A stretch of DNA of 64,000 bases from NCBI GenBank assembly GCA_903893745.1, contig CAITNF010000004.1, positions 124,001 to 188,000 of the forward strand, written 5' to 3'. This stretch comes from an uncultured Actinomycetes bacterium (GTDB taxonomy: Bacteria > Actinomycetota > Acidimicrobiia > Acidimicrobiales > RAAP-2). The notes under the pieces are model-generated. The model ran no database searches. It saw nothing but the letters and a program-made list of their open reading frames with translations, and was not told where the DNA came from. A program made the position numbers and the translations under genes. Position 1 is the first letter of the stretch. Each line of letters begins with the position of its first letter. Shown one piece after another: positions 1 to 8,519 of the stretch.

Positions 1-192
1 TAGCGGCATTGTCACGGAGAGCGCGTCCACGTCTCTACCCATGATGCCGGTGAGTTGGTTTGCTTCTTCAGCCTTTATCGATAGTCGCACCGAACTTCCG
101 CTCAGACCCGCCAGGGAGAGTCCAGCTTCGTGCAAAAGCGGTGAAAGCGAATGCTCGATCGGAAAACCAGCCACCCCGAGGCGCCAAATCAT
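1..192 (-). CDS. aroE: Shikimate dehydrogenase, N-terminal part (runs off window)
   Basis: The first 64 codons of AroE, which reduces 3-dehydroshikimate with NADPH in aromatic amino acid synthesis. The translation starts MIWRLGVAGFPIEHSLSPLL, the family's substrate-binding N-terminus with the SLSP motif, and reaches the conserved SVTMPL at the window edge. The catalytic Lys and the NADP domain lie outside. Its ATG overlaps the mltG stop in an ATGA tetranucleotide (189-192), so it is translationally coupled behind mltG. ruvX-mltG-aroE is a common actinobacterial order. Short, but the motif match is clear. Confidence 0.9.
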   Translation of the reverse strand, partial: MIWRLGVAGFPIEHSLSPLLHEAGLSLAGLSGSSVRLSIKAEEANQLTGIMGRDVDALSVTMPL

Positions 193-1199
193 CCAATCCC
201 CCTCGTTGCGGCGAGACGTTCGTTTGCCAACTGTTCGCTGAAGGTGGTCGCGAATGCCTCGTGACCACTCTGATCAATCACCGTAAAATAGAGCCACGGC
301 CCCGGTGGTGCGTGCAGCATCGCATTCAAGGCGAACGTCGATACCGTGCAAATGGGTGTGGGAGTAAGTCCATTAACTAAGTACGTGTTGTACGGACTCT
401 TTATCCTCAACATGGCGTGCGTCACGGCACCACCGTCTTTATTCAGCGCGTAGAGAATCGTGGAGTCCATTTGTAGCGAACCCTTTTTCTCCAATCGGTT
501 AAATATGACTCGGGCCACTTTTGGCAGATTGCTTGGGTAGTACCCCTCTTTTTCAACAATTGAGGCAGCGATTAGCAGTTGATATGCATTGAGCCCATTG
601 ATTCTGGTCGCCGAAGTGAACCCTACGGAGGCAGCTTCGACTGAAAACGCTTTCGTCATTGCCGCTACGAGTTCGGCGGGAGTCTCGCCGGGACGAAGAA
701 TGTAGTCGCCCGGAGCAATCAAACCCTCCAGCGAGCTGCCCGGCTTAAACGGAGACGCTGCGGCCGCTTTACGAGCTTCAAGTACGAATGAATTGGCGAA
801 CGTATTGTCTAAATCTCCAGCTACTCGTAGAGCAACTTCATGGAGAGTTAGTCCCGCGGTTACCGAAAGGATTGAAACGTTGGGACCAGCGCCCAGCAAA
901 GATTTCACGGTACTAAAGGAAGAGTTTTGCCGAATTTGATACGAGCCAGCCTGAATCGTCGGCGCCCCGAAAAGTAAAGTGTCAATGCGTAATGCCAGTG
1001 ATGATCCAACCACTCCCTTGGTTTGGAGTTTTCCGGCGATTACTCCAACTGAATCACCAGGTTTAACCGTAACAATCACCCAGTGCCCTGGCCCACCCAG
1101 CGGAACGACCTGAAGACAGAACCAGACCACGACAACTATCGCCAGACCACCGAGACCCAGCACCATGCGTCGGATTAATTTATTCAACGCGTTGCCCAT
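189..1199 (-). CDS. mltG: Endolytic murein transglycosylase MltG (YceG-like)
   Basis: 336 aa. MltG cuts nascent glycan strands at the inner membrane and sets peptidoglycan chain length. One membrane anchor is visible at about residues 12-34. A LysM-like subdomain follows (about 40-105, VTVKPGDSVGVIAGKL), then the YceG catalytic domain with ASIVEKEG at 212-219 (the catalytic Glu is in this motif), RVIFNRL and QMDSTILYAL. Length is normal. The gene overlaps ruvX by 20 bp upstream and aroE by 4 bp downstream, so it sits inside a tight operon. Confidence 0.93.
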   Translation of the reverse strand: MGNALNKLIRRMVLGLGGLAIVVVVWFCLQVVPLGGPGHWVIVTVKPGDSVGVIAGKLQTKGVVGSSLALRIDTLLFGAPTIQAGSYQIRQNSSFSTVKSLLGAGPNVSILSVTAGLTLHEVALRVAGDLDNTFANSFVLEARKAAAASPFKPGSSLEGLIAPGDYILRPGETPAELVAAMTKAFSVEAASVGFTSATRINGLNAYQLLIAASIVEKEGYYPSNLPKVARVIFNRLEKKGSLQMDSTILYALNKDGGAVTHAMLRIKSPYNTYLVNGLTPTPICTVSTFALNAMLHAPPGPWLYFTVIDQSGHEAFATTFSEQLANERLAATRGIG

Positions 1200-1596
1200 C
1201 CAAGTAGTTCTGCAGCATCACTACGGCCGCGGCGCTATCAATCTTCTGGCGATGTTGTCGGACCTTCAAACCAGCGTTGGTGAGCGAACGCTGTGCTTGA
1301 GTCGTTGTTAGACGTTCGTCCCACTGCAAAACCGGCAAAGGGCTTAGTTCAACGCAAAGCTGACGATAGAGTTCGTCGGCCGATATGGTGCTCGCGGTCT
1401 CATTTCCAGAAAGTGCCACGGGTCTACCCACCACAATGAGATCAACCGTTTCCTCTTCAAGAAATCTTCGCAGTTCAAAAATCAAGTCTTCATTCACGGC
1501 CAAAGCCGGTCGAGGAAACGCCATGGTGCGGCTGGAATCACTGATGGCAATTCCACACCGCTTCGTACCAGGGTCTAGCGCCATGATTCGTGCCAT
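1180..1596 (-). CDS. ruvX: RuvX/YqgF, Holliday-junction resolvase-like nuclease
   Basis: 138 aa, RNase H fold. Family members process the 5' end of pre-16S rRNA, and a resolvase role has also been proposed. The first acidic residue is in MALDPGTKRCGIAISD. The conserved VVGRPVALSGNE and WDERLTT segments follow, and the last acidic site is in KIDSAAAVVMLQNYL. It lies 5 bp downstream of alaS and overlaps mltG. The alaS-ruvX-mltG-aroE order is standard for actinobacteria. Confidence 0.93.
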   Translation of the reverse strand: MARIMALDPGTKRCGIAISDSSRTMAFPRPALAVNEDLIFELRRFLEEETVDLIVVGRPVALSGNETASTISADELYRQLCVELSPLPVLQWDERLTTTQAQRSLTNAGLKVRQHRQKIDSAAAVVMLQNYLDGQRVE

Positions 1597-1601
1597 AGGG
1601 G

Positions 1602-4160
1602 TTACAACTCGTTCGCGGCGGCGAGTGCGCGGTCCAGACCACTCGGGTCACGACCTCCCGCAATAGCCAGTCGCTCCGAACCACCACCACCACCACCGAT
1701 ATGGCTCGCCAATGACTTCACCACTACCTGGGCGTCCAGAGAACCGTCAGTAGCAACCACGATGGAGACCTTTTCCTCCGCAACGCCAGCGAGTATTACC
1801 AGGCGACGGCCTCGCTGCTGCAAGTTCTTTGCCACCGTGCGCAAATTATCCCCAGAGTAACCATCGACTCGTGCAACCACACGATCCCCGTCACTACTGC
1901 CGTCTATTTGTTCGGCAATAGTTGATAATTGCGCTTGTCGCATCGCAGTAACTTCTTTTTCGACTTCACGCTGACGATCGAGGAGTCGTTCGAGCGCGGG
2001 CACTACGTCGTCGGTCGAAGTCTTCAATATCCCAGCCACCAAATTCAGTGCGCTCTCCATTTCGTAGCTGCGTCGAAACGCACCCAGTGCGCTGACTCCT
2101 TCAATGCGCCGAGTATTGGAGCCAATTGAAGTCTCACTGACTAACTGAATCTGACCGATATCACCCAATCGATCAACGTGCGTGCCACCACAGAATTCGA
2201 GACTATGTGATCCGGCGCGCACCACACGCACCTTGTCGCCATACTTATCGCCGAAGAACGCGATGGCACCCATCGTCTCGGCCTTCTCCTTGGAGGTCTG
2301 AATCGTTTCAACGCCTTCGTTCGCCACGACGTCGGTATTAACCATCGTCATAATGGCGCTCGCCTCCTCAGGTGCCAGCCCTCCACCGTGTGAGAAGTCG
2401 AACCGAAGTCGATCGGGGCCCACGAACGATCCTTGCTGGCGAACATGATCGCCCAGCACACTTCGCAGACCCGCGTGCAAAAGATGCGTGGCGGTGTGGT
2501 TTCGCCTGATGGCTTCTCGGCGAATACCATCGATAGTTGCCAGCGCCAATTGTCCCGGTACTACTTCACCGGTCAGACGTCCACGATGGGCAATCAGTCC
2601 CCCGGCCACACTCTGTGTATCGAGAACTTCAAAGCGACCGGACTCGGTCACAATACTGCCCGTATCGCCGACCTGACCCCCTGATTCGGCGTAGAAGGGG
2701 GTGGTATCCAAGAACAACTCACTAATCCCATTGTCGCCGGCCAGCAGCGCCACCACAGAAGTCTCAATCGAGTAACGCGTGACGTCGCGACCCACGAATT
2801 CACTGAGTCCGTGGCGCTCGACAAGTTCGCGATAGTGAGCTTCATCAGCGAGGTTGAGCGTTTTAGCGGACGCGCGCGCTCTGGTACGTTGCGCTTCCAT
2901 TGCTGCGTCAAATTCATCTTGATCAATCACTACGCCAGACTCAGCCACAATTTCAGAGGTCATTTCGATTGGAAAGCCATGGGTGTCGTGTAATTTGAAG
3001 GCCACATCACCTGGGAACACCGTTCGACCACTTCGAACGACTTCGTCACGGGCCGTTTCTAAAAGGCTAAGACCCATACGTAATGTTCGGGCAAAGCCCG
3101 CTTCTTCACGTTCTAAAACTGAGACAATGACGTCTCGATCTTTACGAAGAATTGGGTAGGCCTCACCCATCTTTTCAATCGTTGCGTCGACGAGTGCTTC
3201 ACTCAGCAGTGCGTCAGAACCGGAACGTCGAGCCGCCAGAATTGCGCGACGAATAATGCGTCGCAGTACGTAGCCACGCCCTTCATTCGAAGGCAGGACA
3301 CCATCGGAAACCAGTAACGTCATCGCTCGTCCGTGCTCCGCAATTCGGCGAATCGAAATGTCCGTACTTTCATTAGCTCCGTAAGCAGTATTGAGCGCTC
3401 GAGAAGCTGTCTCAATCAAAGGGCTAAAGAGATCGGTGGCGAAGACCGATTCAACACCGTTCAAAATTGACAGCACTCGCTCGAAGCCCGCGCCAGTATC
3501 AATATTCTTGGTGGGTAACTCGGTCATTGAACCACCGGGACCTTTTTCGAATTGCATAAACACGAGGTTCCAGAATTCGATAAAGCGATCCTCGCCTCCA
3601 AATTCAGGCCCGCCATCGTGACCAAAGGAAGGACCCTTGTCAAAAAAGATTTCGGAGCATGGTCCGCAGGGGCCACTGTCACCCATGCCCCAAAAATTGT
3701 CTTCTCCCAGACGTTGAATTCGATCAGGGCGAACTCCAATCGCGTCGCGCCAAATCGCTTCGGCCTGATCATCCGACGTGTGCACGGTAATCCAAAGTCG
3801 CTCGGGATCAAGTCCAAACCCTTCGGTGATGAGTCCCCACGCGAACTTGATTGCACCTTCTTTGAAGTAATCACCAAATGAGAAATTCCCCATCATCTCG
3901 AAGAAGGTGAGATGACGTTGCGTCGTACCAATAATGTCAATATCGGGTGCGCGGAAGCACTTCTGAATCGACACTGCTCGGTTGTAGGGGGGAACTTCCT
4001 CTTGGAGGAAAAAAGGCTTGAAGGGCACCATGCCCGCAATAGTGAATAGCAACGATGGGTCGTGGGGAATCAGGCTCGCCGAGGGGACAATGGTGTGTCC
4101 ATTTTTGGCGAAATAGTTGAGAAATATCGAGCGAAGTTCAGCGGCTTCCACAGCCTTCAC
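1602..4160 (-). CDS. alaS: Alanyl-tRNA synthetase
   Basis: 852 aa class II synthetase that charges tRNA-Ala and edits Ser/Gly mischarges. The N-terminal catalytic core contains RSIFLNYFAKNGHTIVPSAS and a motif-2 region around FFEMMGNFSFGDYF. The editing domain has the zinc motif NHTATHLLHAGLR and the later CGGTH. The C-terminal region with GGGGGGSE is the C-Ala/DHHA1 part. I chose the GTG at 4158-4160 because it starts immediately before the conserved N-terminus and overlaps the rarA stop as GTGA. The frame is open further upstream to 4307, but that stretch looks non-conserved and lies inside rarA. Confidence 0.95.
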   Translation of the reverse strand: MKAVEAAELRSIFLNYFAKNGHTIVPSASLIPHDPSLLFTIAGMVPFKPFFLQEEVPPYNRAVSIQKCFRAPDIDIIGTTQRHLTFFEMMGNFSFGDYFKEGAIKFAWGLITEGFGLDPERLWITVHTSDDQAEAIWRDAIGVRPDRIQRLGEDNFWGMGDSGPCGPCSEIFFDKGPSFGHDGGPEFGGEDRFIEFWNLVFMQFEKGPGGSMTELPTKNIDTGAGFERVLSILNGVESVFATDLFSPLIETASRALNTAYGANESTDISIRRIAEHGRAMTLLVSDGVLPSNEGRGYVLRRIIRRAILAARRSGSDALLSEALVDATIEKMGEAYPILRKDRDVIVSVLEREEAGFARTLRMGLSLLETARDEVVRSGRTVFPGDVAFKLHDTHGFPIEMTSEIVAESGVVIDQDEFDAAMEAQRTRARASAKTLNLADEAHYRELVERHGLSEFVGRDVTRYSIETSVVALLAGDNGISELFLDTTPFYAESGGQVGDTGSIVTESGRFEVLDTQSVAGGLIAHRGRLTGEVVPGQLALATIDGIRREAIRRNHTATHLLHAGLRSVLGDHVRQQGSFVGPDRLRFDFSHGGGLAPEEASAIMTMVNTDVVANEGVETIQTSKEKAETMGAIAFFGDKYGDKVRVVRAGSHSLEFCGGTHVDRLGDIGQIQLVSETSIGSNTRRIEGVSALGAFRRSYEMESALNLVAGILKTSTDDVVPALERLLDRQREVEKEVTAMRQAQLSTIAEQIDGSSDGDRVVARVDGYSGDNLRTVAKNLQQRGRRLVILAGVAEEKVSIVVATDGSLDAQVVVKSLASHIGGGGGGSERLAIAGGRDPSGLDRALAAANEL

Positions 4161-5422
4161 TCTACTGGCGAGCCTGTATTGTTCTGGTCCTCGCCACGCT
4201 GACGAGAGCGCCACTTTGCAACGGTCGCTGGCTCGTTGCCATTGGCTGACGGGGAAAAGAACTCCTGACCCACCAGCGCCTCGGGGAGATACTCCTGTGC
4301 CACCCAACCATCCGCGTACTCATGCGGATACCGATAGTCGACGCCAAAACCCTCTCGGGCGGCACCCTGATAGTGACTATCGCGTAGGTGGTCGGGCACT
4401 TCAACTAGGCCTCCCGCCTGGACCGCTTGGGTAACCATGCCGAGCGCCCTGGTGATCGAATTACTCTTCGGTGCGAGGGCCAGGGCGACCGTCACGTGCG
4501 CCAACGTCAGACGAGCTTCGGGCAGTCCAACGAACTCCACCGCTCGAGCCGCAGCTTCGGCCAGCACCAGACTGGGTGAATCAGCCAGACCCACGTCTTC
4601 GCTCGCCAGAATAACGAGCCGACGTGCAAGAAATCGCGCACTTTCTCCACTCTCGAGCAAGGTCACGAGCCAGTAGAGCGCAGCATCGGGGTCAGAGCCA
4701 CGAACCGACTTAATCAGGGCGGAGACCTGATCGTAATGAGTATCGCGCGATTGGTGATACACGCGTCCGTCACGAGCCTGCGCGACGTGCGCTGTCGTCA
4801 CTTCGGCTCCGGCGTTGCCTTCGGCCCGGGCCAAAATAATTGCGGTGTCAAGAGTCGTGAGCGACGAGCGAGCATCCCCGTCACCATGTGCACACAACAG
4901 TTCCATCGCCTCGTCAGTTACTTTTGCCGCTCGAAGGCTTGCTCCACGTTGCACGAGTGTCGCCAAATCAGCGTCACTCAAACTGCGCAACCGCCACAGT
5001 GCGACACGACTCAGGAGCGCGGCGTTGACCTCGAAGTAGGGATTTTCAGTTGTGGCACCAATCAGTACCACTTGACCAGTTTCAGTCGCGGGCAAGAGTA
5101 AATCCTGTTGCGCCTTATTAAAACGGTGCACCTCATCAATGAACAACACCGTACGTTGCCCTTGTTCGCCCAGACGCTCTCGGGCTCGTGTCAAGACGTC
5201 GCGCACATCTTTGACACCGGCCGATACTGCCGAAAGATTCTCCGTGGCGTAACCAGCGGAGTTAGCCAGAATTCTCGCCAACGTCGTCTTGCCCGTCCCC
5301 GCCGGGCCCCACAAAATCATCGAGGTCAGCTGACGGGCCTCCACAAAGCGTCGAAGTGGTCCGGTGGGACCGATGAGATGACTTTGGCCCACAACTTCAT
5401 CAAGCGTCCGTGGTCGAAGCAA
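4157..5422 (-). CDS. rarA: Replication-associated recombination protein RarA (MgsA), AAA+ ATPase
   Basis: RarA is a clamp-loader-like AAA+ ATPase acting at stalled replication forks. Visible motifs: Walker A GPAGTGKTT, Walker B LFIDEVHRF, sensor-1 LIGATTENP, and the C-terminal MgsA tetramerisation region with DSHYQGA. The first standard start codon is TTG at 5422. The same frame continues upstream to the aspS stop (5486-5488) and reads TSLFDNAVDQRLKQAAPLAE, which resembles the normal RarA N-terminus, but contains no ATG, GTG or TTG. The true start is therefore unclear (CTG, another non-canonical codon, or a mutation). It overlaps alaS by 4 bp. Confidence 0.9.
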   Translation of the reverse strand: MLRPRTLDEVVGQSHLIGPTGPLRRFVEARQLTSMILWGPAGTGKTTLARILANSAGYATENLSAVSAGVKDVRDVLTRARERLGEQGQRTVLFIDEVHRFNKAQQDLLLPATETGQVVLIGATTENPYFEVNAALLSRVALWRLRSLSDADLATLVQRGASLRAAKVTDEAMELLCAHGDGDARSSLTTLDTAIILARAEGNAGAEVTTAHVAQARDGRVYHQSRDTHYDQVSALIKSVRGSDPDAALYWLVTLLESGESARFLARRLVILASEDVGLADSPSLVLAEAAARAVEFVGLPEARLTLAHVTVALALAPKSNSITRALGMVTQAVQAGGLVEVPDHLRDSHYQGAAREGFGVDYRYPHEYADGWVAQEYLPEALVGQEFFSPSANGNEPATVAKWRSRQRGEDQNNTGSPVE

Positions 5423-5485
5423 CTCGGCCAGTGGCGCCGCCTGCTTCAGACGTTGATCAACGGCATTGTCAAAGAGTGACGTAAC

Positions 5486-7228
5486 TCACGAACCCTTCGG
5501 TGAAATCTTTATTCGCAACTCACGAATCTGTCGCTCCGTAATACTTTTTGGAGCTCCGGTCATAAGGTCCGAGCCTGATTGCGTCTTGGGAAAAGCAATA
5601 ACTTCGCGAATATTCTCTTCACCCGCAAAGATTGCCACCAGCCGGTCAATGCCAAACGCGAATCCAGCGTGCGGCGGGGCGCCGTATTTAAACGCTCCCA
5701 ATAAAAACCCAAACCGACTCTGGGCCTCCTCATCGGTAACTCCGAGGGCCTTAAAGACTCTCGACTGGATATCGGCCCGGTGAATTCGCACCGAACCACT
5801 ACCCAACTCCCACCCATTCAGTACCAAGTCGTAGGCCTGGGAACGAACTTTCAGTGGATCGGTCTCGATGAGATCTAGATCATCAGCGTGAGGCATGGTA
5901 AATGGATGGTGTGCGGCCATCAGATGCCCCTCGTCATCGACCCCGTCGAACATGGGGAACTCCGTGACCCAGAGATAGCAATGTGGTCCCTGACTTACCG
6001 GTGGGGAGCCCAGGGCAACCCTCAACGCTCCCAGTACCCGACAGGCCAGTACGTACTCATCAGCCACTACGAGCACTAAATCGCCCACTTGAGCACCGTC
6101 AACGTTGGCCACCGCTGCGGCCTCTTCGCCACTGAGAAAGCGAGCCAGTGGCGAATCAAGGCCCTCTGGGGTGATGCGGAACCACGCGAGTCCCTTGGCC
6201 CCCAACGCCTTTGCCTGCTCGGTCAATTGATCGAGTCGGCTGCGAGTAAATGCCGCACCCTCACTCACCTTGATCGCCTTTACGGTCGGGGCTCCAAACG
6301 CCTTGACCTCTGTGGTTGCAAAGACTGCGGAAAGATCTTGCAGCGTCATCTCAAAACGAAGGTCCGGTTTGTCGGTTCCATAGTGATCGAGTGCTTCGGC
6401 CCAGGTCATTGAACTGATGGACTCGGGGCGCACGCCCGTTGCAGCCTCGGCCGCATTAAGGACGGCGTGCGAAACAAAAGCGAGAATGTCCTCTTGCGAC
6501 ACGAAACTTGCTTCGAGGTCCAACTGGGTAAATTCGAACTGACGATCCGCTCGAAGATCTTCATCCCTGAGGCATCGCGCAATCTGGTAGTAGCGATCGA
6601 ACCCACCGACCATGAGTAGCTGCTTGGCAATCTGAGGACTCTGGGGAAGGACGTAGAACTCACCGGGGTGCAGCCGGGAAGGCACGACAAACTCTCGCGC
6701 TCCCTCGGGCGTGGGCGCCCACAGCAGAGGCGTTTCGACCTCGCAGAATCCCTGCTCATCCATTGCGGCACGAAGTGACCGGTTAACTTTGGCCCGTAAC
6801 CGCAAATTGTCTTGTAGGGCCACGCGCCGTAGATCAAGAAATCGGTGGCGCAGGCGAACTTGTTCGTCAATATCGATTCGATCATCCAGTTGAAAAGGGG
6901 GCGCTTCGGCCGTCGCGAGTACCTCGACGACACACTCCGTTAATTCAATAGAGCCAGTGACTAAACGATCGTTGATAGTTCCCTCGGGACGTGGTGACAC
7001 CGTTCCCGTAATTCGAACTACGTACTCATTGCGTACGTCGACCGAACCGTCGACCACCGCCTGGAGAACACCCGATCGGTCACGAAGATCCAAAAATGCG
7101 AGATGTTCACCGTGTTCGCGGCGCTTGGCCACCCAGCCACAGACGGTAACTCGCGAACCAATTTCCGCCGAAGCAACGCTCGCACAGAGCGAATCACGCA
7201 GGCTGGTAGCTTCAAAATTCCTTGACAT
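5486..7228 (-). CDS. aspS: Aspartyl-tRNA synthetase
   Basis: 580 aa bacterial-type class II AspRS. The OB-fold anticodon-binding domain is at about 20-110 (VCGWVAKRREHG, FLDLRDRSG). The catalytic core has motif 2 in FRDEDLRADRQFEFTQLDLE-like sequence, the bacterial GAD insertion in the middle, and motif 3 near the end (GFAFGIDRLV). Start ATG at 7228. It lies 7 bp after hisS, a frequent pairing. Its stop codon is in frame with rarA, so readthrough would fuse the two proteins. Whether it is discriminating or also charges tRNA-Asn cannot be read with confidence. Confidence 0.95.
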   Translation of the reverse strand: MSRNFEATSLRDSLCASVASAEIGSRVTVCGWVAKRREHGEHLAFLDLRDRSGVLQAVVDGSVDVRNEYVVRITGTVSPRPEGTINDRLVTGSIELTECVVEVLATAEAPPFQLDDRIDIDEQVRLRHRFLDLRRVALQDNLRLRAKVNRSLRAAMDEQGFCEVETPLLWAPTPEGAREFVVPSRLHPGEFYVLPQSPQIAKQLLMVGGFDRYYQIARCLRDEDLRADRQFEFTQLDLEASFVSQEDILAFVSHAVLNAAEAATGVRPESISSMTWAEALDHYGTDKPDLRFEMTLQDLSAVFATTEVKAFGAPTVKAIKVSEGAAFTRSRLDQLTEQAKALGAKGLAWFRITPEGLDSPLARFLSGEEAAAVANVDGAQVGDLVLVVADEYVLACRVLGALRVALGSPPVSQGPHCYLWVTEFPMFDGVDDEGHLMAAHHPFTMPHADDLDLIETDPLKVRSQAYDLVLNGWELGSGSVRIHRADIQSRVFKALGVTDEEAQSRFGFLLGAFKYGAPPHAGFAFGIDRLVAIFAGEENIREVIAFPKTQSGSDLMTGAPKSITERQIRELRIKISPKGS

Positions 7229-7235
7229 TATTACT

Positions 7236-8519
7236 TCACTCTTCCAATTGTTTCGCGATGTTCGCTACGAGGTCACTTAGGTCAAAGGTTCGTTGCGAAT
7301 TCGAAAAATCATCATTTCGTAGGTCTTTCATCGTAATCTGTCCCCCCGCAAGTTCCTGGGGACCAAGTAACAAGGCCAGTCGCGCACCGGACTTGTCGGC
7401 AACCTTCATTTGCGCCTTCATCGAACGTCCATCGTAGGCGCGGTCCACCGCGTAACCCGCTCGACGAAGTTGGTCAACTATCGGTGTGGCGGCATCGACG
7501 CCAGTGGTGTCAACCACAAAAATATCGAGATCTCGTTTGAGCAGCACCTGCTGCACGCCCTCTGCCGTGCGAGCCAGTAGCAGTCGCTCTATACCGCTAC
7601 CAAACCCAATACCGCTCGCTGGTTTACCACCTAATTGCTCGGCCAGTTTGTCGTATCGACCACCGCCACCGATTGCATTTTGCGCACCATCGATTGAGTC
7701 GGACACGAATTCGAAAGTTGTGCGGGTGTAGTAGTCAAAACCCCGAACGAGGCGCGGGTCTCTCGTAGCCGAAATTCCCAAAGCGCTAAGGCCGTTCAAT
7801 ACTCGATCAAAATGTTCGCGGCACTCATCGCAGAGATGATCAGGTAACTGAGGACCCGAATCCGTTACTGCGCGACAAGCTTCCTTTTTACAGTCGAGAA
7901 CTCTCAATGGATTTTCGGACCAGAGTCGGCCGTGTTCGTCACACAATTTGCTCGCATTCGACGAAAGATGGTCCCGGAGGAGCTGTACAAAACCATCTCG
8001 ACAATCATCGTGGCCCATTGAGTTAATTAAGAGTCGGACTTTACGAAGGCCCAGTGCCTCGTAAAACCTCCACGCCAATGCAATTACTTCGACGTCGACA
8101 GCCGGATCATCGGTACCTAGTACCTCAACGCCTAATTGATGGTGTTGTCGGTAGCGTCCGGCCTGGGGCCTCTCATAGCGAAATGCCGGTGTTACGTACC
8201 ATGCTTTCCATGGGGTGTTGGGCTGATGTTGCACGAAGGCTCGCACTACCGACGCAGTTCCTTCGGGGCGCAGGGCGTACGTGCGATCACTCCGGTCGCT
8301 AAATACGTACATTTCTTTTTTCGCAACGTCACTCTGCTCACCGATGCCGCGATTGAACACCGCCACGTCCTCAAAGAGAGGTGAAATGATTAGTGAGAAT
8401 CCAAATCGGTAGGCGAACTGTGCGAACGTTGCAATCAGTCCTTCCCATTCAGCTGACGCTGGACCCAACACGTCGTGCGTCCCGATGGGAGCCTGCAGAG
8501 GCGCTCCGGAGGACGTCAT
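7236..8519 (-). CDS. hisS: Histidyl-tRNA synthetase
   Basis: 427 aa class II HisRS. The N-terminus GTHDVLGP, the LRPEGTASVVRAF segment, motif 2 in FRYERPQAGRYRQHHQLGVE and the HisA signature LVRGFDYYTRTTFE are present. The C-terminal anticodon-binding domain covers roughly residues 330-420. The ATG (8517-8519) overlaps the rel stop as ATGA, and aspS follows 7 bp later, giving a rel-hisS-aspS transcription unit. Confidence 0.95.
   Translation of the reverse strand: MTSSGAPLQAPIGTHDVLGPASAEWEGLIATFAQFAYRFGFSLIISPLFEDVAVFNRGIGEQSDVAKKEMYVFSDRSDRTYALRPEGTASVVRAFVQHQPNTPWKAWYVTPAFRYERPQAGRYRQHHQLGVEVLGTDDPAVDVEVIALAWRFYEALGLRKVRLLINSMGHDDCRDGFVQLLRDHLSSNASKLCDEHGRLWSENPLRVLDCKKEACRAVTDSGPQLPDHLCDECREHFDRVLNGLSALGISATRDPRLVRGFDYYTRTTFEFVSDSIDGAQNAIGGGGRYDKLAEQLGGKPASGIGFGSGIERLLLARTAEGVQQVLLKRDLDIFVVDTTGVDAATPIVDQLRRAGYAVDRAYDGRSMKAQMKVADKSGARLALLLGPQELAGGQITMKDLRNDDFSNSQRTFDLSDLVANIAKQLEE

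Noticed and set aside
4161-4307. 49-residue N-terminal extension of alaS
   Set aside because: It lies inside rarA, is not similar to AlaRS, and the GTG at 4160 gives the usual start and a GTGA coupling.
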